From Lutraria lutraria (lineage: Eukaryota; Mollusca; Bivalvia; Venerida; Mactridae): DNA of 64,000 nt. The translations under genes and the position numbers were made by a program. This document shows, piece after piece, positions 53,801-61,037 of the stretch. The stretch covers positions 4,764,501-4,828,500 of the forward strand of contig OZ026848.1 in assembly GCA_964023205.1 (NCBI GenBank), written 5' to 3'. Positions within the stretch are counted from its first letter, which is position 1, and every line of letters begins with the position of its first letter. The notes beneath the pieces are model-generated. The model ran no database searches and had not been told where the DNA came from. It saw only the letters and a program-made list of their open reading frames with translations.

Positions 53801-56800
53801 CATGTCACGTGACAAGAAAACATTGCGATCACGGACGCTGTAACAGCCATAAATCTGTACACAGGATCCAGATTTACTTGAGAATGTGTAGAAGGTACGT
53901 CTTTCACTCGGCAGACAGGCCCCAGCTGAGGGGTTCACAGAACACTCTGAAACATAAATTGATCTATTTTACCTAATTATATATCTTTCATTATTTCTGA
54001 TGGTTGAACCAGTATTTACGCTATTTTAAAAATAAAAGCCTTTGACCCATCGCTATTGGTTTTGTATGCACAAACATTCAAATTTAATAAACAAACATCA
54101 CTATTGTCACCATGGAAACAAACAGGGGTCTCCATTGTCCAAGGTTATGGTCGCGTTCTGGTAATCACTAGCTTTTAAGCTCAAATCAAACTCAGGAGCT
54201 GACAAAATTCACATTGTGAGGAAGATGTCCAGGATGTTTACGTAAGGTCGGTGGCTTCACTCTAGAGTACGCTTAGAATCTTCATCCATTGTTTAAACAG
54301 GAAAAGTTGTCCAATGCCCGTGGCTTTTTGTGCCATGGCAAACCCCGTAGAAAATATGGGAACAACGGTCGCTCTTTAACACACATTTATTAATACAAGA
54401 AACTAAATTAACCTATGAGCAAAGGTCGATTGTGCCTAGATGCTTTACTTTCGATTTTTCATTTGATGGGTATTTTGTTTATTACAAGTATATATATGGA
54501 CAAAGTGAAGCATGATCGTGGATTTGGTATTCTAAATTGCGCATTCTTCATCATTGTCAAACACGAAGCGACCATTCAAAAGGCAAGCGTAACATATATA
54601 CGTGAAACCGACTGTTTTATAGAAACATTATTGCTTTTACAAGTAATCAGTATATTTTTTTCTACTTTTTTATTATAAATTGTAGTATTCTAAGAAAGTC
54701 AGTGTATAACATCTATTGCTCCATGCTAAAATTCACGTATACGCACCGACTGACACTTTATATCCTATTTCCGCCGGAAGTACAGATGGGGTATTGTTGC
54801 GATTCGGGAATAATGGAGACACGGGTAATGTATCCGGTCGGTTTAAAATGCAGATCCGTCTACAACCATCACGACTTAAGAATATATTCTTGTCACGAAT
54901 TGTATAACAGCCATTAATCTGAAAATAACGGATGATTGTCATATCAGACATGTGATTATCATGATATACGAGTATGTCTTACATAAAAGTAATACGCAAT
55001 TTTGTAACTACTTCTTGTAGAAACCTTCATTTAATAAACGTATGCTTACAAAACGTAATTCAACACAAGGCGTAAGTAATTGATTGCTTCTTGTTAAATG
55101 CTCATAAAAAACAGGATAGGTAGACATGTTTAATATTATTGTATTTTATCATTCTTGAAAGCGATCGGAGAGGTAAAAGAGTGAGGTAGTGGCTGTGGTG
55201 TTCCTCGGACAAAATAAGAAGTCCCGAGTCGCGGGAAAATAATAGCCCGGTCGGGTACCAGAAGTAAACATTTTTTACGCCCAATTAATTATTATATAGA
55301 TCATTCTTATTAAGTCATTTAGACATTTCTCTCAACCCTGCACATAAAAAAATAAAATAATTGTTGCTTGACTTAATACAGGGGCTCGGGGCTCTGTGGT
55401 CGAGTGGTCATGATCTCACCGATGATAGTTCGAATCTCTCATCCGGACATGACAAAGTTCCATGTTTGGGAGCTATCCAGGTATCTTACGGATGATTGGT
55501 GGTTCTACCCAGGTGAACCCCTGGGGTCTTCATCCATCTTTTAAGTTTAAAAATCTGTTGAACAGTCCCGACTGTTGATACGACCCTACACACAGTAGGT
55601 AGTCAAAATATCTTTATGTTCAAAAACATTCTTTACAAATTTTGAAAACCTTGTATGGATATATATAATATACTTATTTGATAAATTATGGGTACGTTTT
55701 TTTGTCTGTAAAATATTTATTTTTATTTTATGGTGTTATTACCTGTACACAAGCATTTATTTTGCTGCTAAACGTGAAATAAGTTCTTTTTTCGCTGTCT
55801 TGGCATAATCCTGGTGATGGGTTAACTTCACAATCTGTAAGCAACATTTTTTTAGACATTTCAGTAGTCTTTAAAGTTTGTCAATGTCTGTGGTTTACTA
55901 ATAAGATAGACAGACTATGGAAAATTTGGTAGATAACTTTCTGATTGAAAACTAATTTGATAATTTCACAATTCACCAACCTCAGACAGGAAGCTTCTTA
56001 GCAAATTACAAAAAAAATAAAATCTATATTTATTCTGATTTTTCATATTTGTCCTATGTATGAAAGAAGGTATCATACGATATGATCTGGGAGAATTCGG
56101 TGTCTCGGTTAATAACATAGTAACAATGTTTAAAATGTACCTCATTAAATCATTTCACGATTCACCGACCTTAGATAAGGTACTTCTACTTTATCAAAAA
56201 ACTGTTCATCAATTAGAGGCAACTTCAATTAATAATGATGGCGACTCATCGTTAAAAAGACGATTTCTTCGAAATACTATTTTCTATAGATATGTGCCGG
56301 ATATGTCTTCGACATTTTAACTAAATAATGGGACCATCTCAATTTGATTTGGTCCCGGAACGTGGTAATAGCCGCGAAGTTGCTATGTACACACTTCTCC
56401 TACCTAAATATGAATTCGAGTTAGCACCGTTGTTGCCAGTGGAGAAACAGCTTCGTTCACAGAGCGCTCGCGACTGGAAGACATTTCTGTCGCGTATCCC
56501 ATAGCAACCGTAGAGTTCCGTACAGGCCCCAACCTTCGTGCTGTAACTCCAATATGATCGCTTCTGGGTCTGAGCACACCGCCCAGGAGATGGGACAACT
56601 CGACAATCTAAAATAATTATGATGACAAGAAATATAATTATTTTATTGAAAACCACGATTGAATGAGTGATAATTGTTTCTTTTTTATCGATCATAATTG
56701 TCATCACTGGGGCAATTTTATTACACATAAATAACCGTTGTCCTGAAGAAATTTACCGACGGTACACAGTGTATTTTTCTTGTTCGTGTTACATGTGATT

Positions 56801-57228
56801 TGATATAATGTGTTCAATGCCCACTGCAGTCTGATTTGCCCTCTTAGATATGCCCTGTTTTATTTTGCCATTTGTACCGTGCATGTGTTTGTATAATATT
56901 GTATGTTGACATAATTATGTAATGTATATTAATACAATGAGCTAATTAATACATATTCTGTTCTGCTCTTATAAATATATCAGCATTACATTATATTTTT
57001 TCCTCAAGTCCTCGTGTTTGGGAAAAATGTGGATTACTAATAATGTCTCCACCCAGCGTTCATTCACTCTTTGCACTAACGACTGCTAAAATTAACATAA
57101 AAAGTTCAGACACTAAGATGAATAAAGCCACATAAGTACTTACGTAGTGCTACGTTTCTGACATTCTGTGCGATTGCCTGTTCTAAGACAGCCAGTAGCA
57201 GACACAAGGCTGTTGTCAGTAGCTGCAT
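38395..57228 (-). CDS. Secreted multi-domain Kunitz-like protein (19 coding exons)
   Basis: I assembled one gene from a signal-peptide exon, 18 downstream exons and matching splice sites. The exons sum to 6594 nt with no internal stop, giving 2197 residues. The product is a secreted protein with 17 six-cysteine domains of about 55 residues, consensus (E/D)CxxNPSPGxC...YSSKTxxCxxIYGCYxxRDRNVF...GCRRSC. Spacing is C-x8-C-x17-C-x5-C-x14-C-x3-C in every copy; classical Kunitz/BPTI is 8-15-7-12-3. Domains are joined by short variable linkers. All exon borders are phase 1 except one intron inside domain 2. Domain 10 is followed by a long VDIR-repeat array in the same exon. Papilin-like matrix protein or inhibitor are options; only two domains have a basic P1-equivalent residue. 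Confidence 0.82.
38895..39294 (-). other. Intron 18
   Basis: It begins with a GTATTT donor and ends with TTGCAG. Nothing else recognised. Confidence 0.6.
39295..39498 (-). CDS. Exon 18: domain 16 (divergent)
   Basis: The most divergent domain: CLRDPVLYAC instead of CxxNPSPGxC, and GEQNVF instead of RDRNVF. All six cysteines keep the family spacing. P1-equivalent is Leu. Confidence 0.78.
39812..40018 (-). CDS. Exon 17: domain 15
   Basis: CRLNPIPGRC start, P1-equivalent Gln, NDRNVW in place of RDRNVF. Linker GNGGSTQIAK, then donor A|GTAAGA. Confidence 0.85.
40019..42216 (-). other. Intron 16 (2.2 kb)
   Basis: Contains a tRNA-derived SINE at 40804-40920 and a 140-codon Cys-rich open frame (40932-41354) that I do not accept as a gene. 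Confidence 0.6.
40804..40920 (+). repeat. tRNA-derived SINE head
   Basis: GTGGTCGAGTG (A-box-like) and GTTCGAATCTC (B-box-like) have tRNA-like spacing. Only the tRNA-related part is preserved. The same family occurs at 55381. Confidence 0.65.
42217..42429 (-). CDS. Exon 16: domain 14
   Basis: CKLVPSPGRC start with P1-equivalent Leu and HDRNVW. Linker ends YDIAL, donor G|GTAAGT. Confidence 0.85.
42430..42884 (-). other. Intron 15
   Basis: Contains a CTGTCTGTTTGTCCG-type low-complexity repeat at about 42530-42590. Otherwise nothing recognised. Confidence 0.5.
42885..43085 (-). CDS. Exon 15: domain 13
   Basis: CHINPSPGVC start, P1-equivalent Thr, then RDRNTW. Linker HAKPL, donor G|GTATGT. Confidence 0.85.
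43086..43667 (-). other. Intron 14
   Basis: Nothing recognised beyond splice sites. Confidence 0.5.
43668..43895 (-). CDS. Exon 14: domain 12
   Basis: CQLNPTPGRC start, P1-equivalent Leu, HDRNVW. Longer linker ending ISIHP, donor G|GTAAGT. Confidence 0.85.
43896..44588 (-). other. Intron 13
   Basis: Nothing recognised; a short open frame on the other strand (44134-44358) has no support. Confidence 0.5.
44589..44795 (-). CDS. Exon 13: domain 11
   Basis: CLINPTPGIC start, P1-equivalent Leu, HDRNTW. Linker VDTSGALPL, donor G|GTGAGT. Confidence 0.85.
44796..45378 (-). other. Intron 12
   Basis: AT-rich; nothing recognised. An imperfect inverted pair (GACGTTTGCTAC... near 45121 and GTAGCAAACGTC near 45295) could fold back. 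Confidence 0.45.
45379..48138 (-). CDS. Exon 12: domain 10 plus 71-unit VDIR array
   Basis: This 2760-nt exon is 42 percent of the coding length. It opens with a normal domain (CSMNPSPGRC, P1-equivalent Ala). After a short Pro-rich linker come about 71 units of (M/F/L)(V/I)D(I/V)R by my count. They are separated by 2-10 residues rich in Gly, Asn, Ser and Thr. In the C-terminal half the units alternate as NMVDIRG and NFVDVRN, forming a two-unit repeat of about 25 residues. The array ends GFISDIIPIDPQSLTDLP. It has no cysteines. I know no characterised family with this repeat; an extended, sticky or matrix-forming segment is conceivable. Confidence 0.85.
48467..48658 (-). CDS. Exon 11: domain 9
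   Basis: CRINPSPGRC start, P1-equivalent Ser; unusually the residue before Cys1 is Gly. Short linker ending SSEP, donor C|GTACGT. Confidence 0.82.
48929..49153 (-). CDS. Exon 10: domain 8
   Basis: CYINPSPGRC start, basic P1-equivalent Arg. Linker ends INQVSI. The donor G|GTTTGT is the weakest in the gene; I chose it because it keeps phase 1 and the linker resembles others ending in (A/S)xG. Confidence 0.75.
49471..49671 (-). CDS. Exon 9: domain 7
   Basis: CRINPSSGIC start, P1-equivalent Asn. Linker ends GVMET, donor C|GTAAGT. Confidence 0.84.
49672..50110 (-). other. Intron 8
   Basis: Nothing recognised beyond the splice sites. Confidence 0.5.
50111..50371 (-). CDS. Exon 8: domain 6
   Basis: CYISPSPGRC start, basic P1-equivalent Arg. 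A longer Pro-rich linker (RPATPANNSP) ends YSIAP, donor G|GTAAGT. Confidence 0.85.
50372..50799 (-). other. Intron 7
   Basis: Nothing recognised beyond the splice sites. Confidence 0.5.
50800..51003 (-). CDS. Exon 7: domain 5
   Basis: CRINPSPGIC start, P1-equivalent Thr, RDRNVY. Donor C|GTAAGT. Confidence 0.85.
51004..51483 (-). other. Intron 6
   Basis: AT-rich; nothing recognised. Confidence 0.5.
51484..51711 (-). CDS. Exon 6: domain 4
   Basis: CYLNPSPGRC start, P1-equivalent Leu. Thr/Pro-rich linker NPTTTPTPD ends IKIAL, donor G|GTAAAT. Confidence 0.85.
51712..53736 (-). other. Intron 5 (2.0 kb)
   Basis: About 52540-52625 resembles the tail of the SINE family (GACCATGGCCTTTTGTGCGACG). 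The rest shows nothing recognisable. Confidence 0.5.
53737..53946 (-). CDS. Exon 5: domain 3
   Basis: CSVNPSAGAC start, P1-equivalent Leu. Linker ends NIWSKDP, donor C|GTAAGG. Confidence 0.85.
53947..54746 (-). other. Intron 4 with SINE
   Basis: Holds a SINE-like copy at about 54127-54350. An open frame at 54415-54678 has no support. Confidence 0.5.
54127..54350 (+). repeat. Decayed tRNA-derived SINE
   Basis: GGGGTCTCCATTGTCCAAGG head, then GTTTACGTAAGGTCGGTGGC, a GAATCTTCATCCATTGTTTAA segment and a GGCTTTTTGTGCCATGGCAAACCCC tail. Confidence 0.55.
54747..54918 (-). CDS. Exon 4: second half of domain 2
   Basis: Starts in phase 0 with INGCYTIRDKNIF and supplies the last three cysteines. Linker ends YKVSV, donor G|GTGCGT. 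Confidence 0.78.
54930..55215 (+). repeat. Dispersed repeat, copy 2
   Basis: Matches 19672-19965 in ordered blocks; its start lies about 12 nt from the splice acceptor of exon 4. Confidence 0.62.
55381..55570 (+). repeat. tRNA-derived SINE, best preserved copy
   Basis: GTGGTCGAGTGGTC (A box) and AGTTCGAATCTC (B box) are followed by a body with GGGAGCTATCCAGGTATCTTACGG-like sequence. The tail includes GTCTTCATCCATCTTTTAAG. Confidence 0.7.
55743..55834 (-). CDS. Exon 3: first half of domain 2
   Basis: CEVNPSPGLC start, P1-equivalent Gln, ending INACVQ in phase 0 with donor CAG|GTAATA. Joined to exon 4 it gives the exact family spacing. Confidence 0.78.
55835..56403 (-). other. Intron 2
   Basis: An open frame on the opposite strand (56060-56320) has no support. 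Nothing else recognised. Confidence 0.5.
56404..56607 (-). CDS. Exon 2: domain 1
   Basis: CRVVPSPGRC start, P1-equivalent Ala. Asn/Ser-rich linker NNGANSNSYL, donor G|GTAGGA. Confidence 0.83.
   Translation of the reverse strand: MVELSHLLGGVLRPRSDHIGVTARRLGPVRNSTVAMGYATEMSSSRERSVNEAVSPLATTVLTRIHI
56608..57143 (-). other. Intron 1
   Basis: Nothing recognised beyond the GTAAGT donor and TTTTAG acceptor. Confidence 0.55.
57144..57228 (-). CDS. Exon 1: signal peptide
   Basis: MQLLTTALCLLLAVLEQAIA is a textbook signal sequence, followed by QNVRNVAL and donor C|GTAAGT in phase 1. TTTATTTCAG lies just before AATAATG, so an upstream non-coding exon is likely. Confidence 0.8.
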
Positions 57229-57232
57229 TATT

Positions 57233-60200
57233 CTGAAATAAATGTATTAAGTTGCTATATAAATCGGATTGTAATGCATGATTACTTATAAGGTATGTTT
57301 TTGACGGGTTTGTGTAAGCCACGTGTCTACGAAGCTCATGTATTTGGCAGCCTTGATATAACATTCATTCATGCGCTATTCATTCTTCACAGCACATACT
57401 TAAATGTTCTTTTTTGGTGATTCTGTCATAATATCAATTATAACCGGCATTTAAAATGAGAATATAGATAGAACTATGGCTTCAACGTGTATCCCATATG
57501 TCCGAAACTTGAATCCGTCTTGGGATTCGCGGTTACGGCTCCAATTTTACTAATTTCGGTTTTGGTTCGGATACTAGAAAAAAACTACTAATCGTTGTTG
57601 AAATATGTCCCTCCCATTTTAACGACTTGCGCTCGTTTCATACATTTTGACGGGTTTTGCTTTTCGTCAGCACAGAGGTCGCACTTATTGTATCCATCAG
57701 GAATATAGTCTATCGGTTTTGGCATTGGCAGTTCGTATTAGATTCCTCTGAAATGTCGAAACCGAAAATATATGACGCTCCTTCGAGACTAAAATCGGCA
57801 GTGTGATCATATTTTGTTGTTGTTTTCTCGGATTAATGTATAATTATAATGATTTTGTTATTTAGTGCTGGCAACTAATTGATGCATTATAATTTTGCAC
57901 TTTGCATTATCCCAATTTTAACATCAATCATGTTTATTTTGTAACTGAAGACACACTTCTATTAATACAATGCAGTGTTTTGTTGTGCACATTTTTTTTG
58001 TCTGATTGTGTCAATTTTTCAATCATTTACAACTCATAAAATATTAGATATTTATTGCTGCAATAATGATTCTTTCATTTATTACCAATATAAAATGACG
58101 GTTAAAGTTTTCTTCATTTGTTCAGTAAAAGTTGTTTTTGCTTAAAATATCTATTTTCATTAACAAGTGATATATTTATTAAAATTAAAAAATAAAAAAA
58201 GCTTAGTAGTTTATTTGGATGGCCGAAATGTTTATGTCGGACAAGTAAATGAAAATGAACTTTATATATATATTATAAGGGGTGAATGTGTCGAGAGTAT
58301 TGCCTTTTAGAAATCATTGCATTGTAATTTCATTCAAATTTCTTACTTATAAACGTCAGGAAATGTATTGTCGTGCGTATTTTTAAATGCACAAATACTG
58401 AAAATGAAGCTAGGCAAAAAATCAACTTACTTGAGATCAGAAAAGATGGCTGTTTCTAATACGATTTTACAATCATAATTTATTTCTATTCATTGAATAT
58501 TTTATAGGAAAAGCATGTAATGTACAGCGCCACTGAATACGTTTCTGTCAAAATATAGGCGTTTTATCAAATAAAGCATTTTCACGAATTAACAAACGAC
58601 AAAGCAAATAAAGTTTAGGTTGTACGTATAAAGTTTAGACTATGCTAATGCCTTGGTACACGGTACAAGATTAATTCCATGAGGTCCGATGGCGCAACAC
58701 AAATCATTTTTTTTTGGATTAAAACAACATAGGTAGTGAACATCAAATCGACCTGAGAGTTTTACACAACATGTAGTGTCTCACAGTATATCAAAAGATT
58801 AATTTCTGAGCAATGTTTCCTTAATTCAAAGAGAATTGCTAATTTAAAAGTAAAATGTCCAAGTCAATTCTGATAAAGAACCATTTTAAGCGAATCAAAA
58901 TAGTGAAACAAATATAAATGTTATATAAACATTGATTTTTTCGTATTCGAGAATATGTCCAATAAAATAACTAAATCTGCTTAATAGTCTTATTATAATT
59001 TATATCAGCAAAAGAGACAAAATGAATATTCCTATGGAAGCGCGTCAGATTTGTTTGACCGATTTATTCTAATCAAGCATACCCTGTTCCCGCCCGAGCG
59101 GAAATGTTTGAAATTTAAAACATTCAATTAATTCAATGACAGACACAAGTAATCCTTCATGATAAATCCAGAAAATAAGTTCACTTGTTATTAAACAATT
59201 GCAATGAAATTGGGGTGGTTAAAATTATGCTTACTTATACAAAAGACGGAAAAAGATTAATAACTCACCTTCCGTAACCATCCACTAAACTTATCAATTG
59301 ACAACAAGACCTGGTCACGTATTATATTATACAAGCATGTTTATTCGGCTGTTTTATGGTTCTTTTATGATCGGTCATGATTTGGTGTACGTTATTCGTG
59401 TGTTAATGATCAGGGCATTGCTTGATAGTTTATGTTAACGTGTGACACTAGCGACTTGTATTGTCCCGTTATTCTTCATTACGTGTCTCACTAATTAGAC
59501 TTAATTATCGATAAAAACACTTGCATACCATTCATTACGTTACCGGTCTTTATTTTTCTACAAATATGTGTACGGCTATTTGCCATGTTTATTGAGTGTG
59601 ACCTGTACGTGTGCTTCTGTTCATGAGTGTAAGTCTTAACGAAAAATTTAGTTAGAGCAACCTTTAAGCTGTAAGACGTTGTAATAATGTTGTTTTAGTA
59701 ATGATATTCCGCCTTTGATGTTGCATATTTCCTTGTGCTTATATGTTGTTTGTATTTGTTGTTTACTGTTGTTATTAACATATTACCAACACAGACGTAC
59801 GTCGCGTGAATTTACGACATAAGTGATATAGATGGCTTAGATTAGTTTATAGATTATATACTAGTATACTTAATGTTATTTTATAAGATTACTCACATTT
59901 CTATTTATAGCAACATGTGAAATTGTATATAAAGAGAATTGTTATTTATTTATCAATCAATTACAGATAGTTCACAAGAAGTCATTAGTATTAAAAGTTC
60001 AAAACATATATTTGTATAAAAGACACGTGATGTTTATCGTAAATGTTTATTGTTTAATACATCACATGGGCCGTCTACAACACAAGTGATCTGTATTTTG
60101 TTTCGTATTTCTTCTTCTTCCGGTATTGTACAAAATTCCCTCGTACCTTTCATTGGCGTTGATGGAAAGGTCTAAAACGCTGCCGATAGACATAATAAGC

Positions 60201-60510
60201 AGAATCTGTTGAATGTGTTAATCAGATGAGAGATCGAGTAAATTATTCCTGGATGATGAGTATGGGAGTTGTTCAATGTGAGTATATTCATCTAGTGAAA
60301 TGATATATACGAGAGTAATAGTCTCTGTTCCTTAAAAGTTTCAAGAATACTGCTTCTATGGAGAACATATTAATACCAAAAAAACTGCACCCAGAAAAAC
60401 TATATTACTGAAGAGTACCAACAAGATTCACTTATAATAAAGTTTAATATACTAAACAGCTTTACCAAAAACAGTTTTATACTAAACATATTAGTATGAG
60501 CATCCTTTAC
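57233..60510. other. 5' flank / 5'UTR intron region
   Basis: AT-rich, no coding region recognised. Contains the candidate non-coding first exon listed separately. Confidence 0.5.
59269..59340 (-). promoter_or_regulatory. Candidate promoter and non-coding first exon
   Basis: On the minus strand a TATAATATAATA box (about 59316-59327) is followed by some 45 nt ending GGAAG|GTGAGT, a strong donor, at 59269. It could splice to the acceptor before 57232. An alternative donor, CAA|GTAAGT, is at 58431. Confidence 0.3.
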
Positions 60511-60529
60511 CTGTGTACATAATATCCAT

Positions 60530-61037
60530 TCACAAATCCATCCGTCAATCCATTCACCAATCAACCAATCCATCCATCCATACATTTACCACTCAACCAA
60601 TCCATTCACCAATCAACCAATCCATTAATCCATCCATCCATCAATTCACCAATCCATCCGTCCACCAATCCTCCATCCATCCATTCACCAATCCATCCAA
60701 TCCATCCATCCATTCACCAATCCATCCAATCCATCCATCCATTCACAAATCCATCCATTCATCACATCCATCCATTCACCAATCCATCCGTCCATTCACC
60801 AATCCATCCATCCATCCATCCATCCATCCAATCCATCCATCCATCCATCCATCCATCCATCCATCCAATCCATCCATCCATCCATCCATTCACCAATCCA
60901 TCCGTCCATTCACCAATCCATCCATCCATCCATCCATCCATCCATCCATCACATCCATCCATCCATCCATCCATCCATCCATCCATCCATCCATCCATCC
61001 ATCCATCCATCCATCCATCCATCCATCCATCCATCCA
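60530..61037. repeat. (CATC)n microsatellite
   Basis: CCAT/CATC units with interruptions (CAATCCATT, CACCAATCC) at the left become nearly pure at about 60955-61037. The open frames on both strands here are repeat artefacts. Confidence 0.97.

Larger units (their letters stand above)
54919..55742 (-). other. Intron 3, splitting domain 2
   Basis: The only intron inside a domain and the only phase-0 intron. It is largely filled by a dispersed repeat (54930-55215) and a SINE (55381-55570). Confidence 0.7.
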
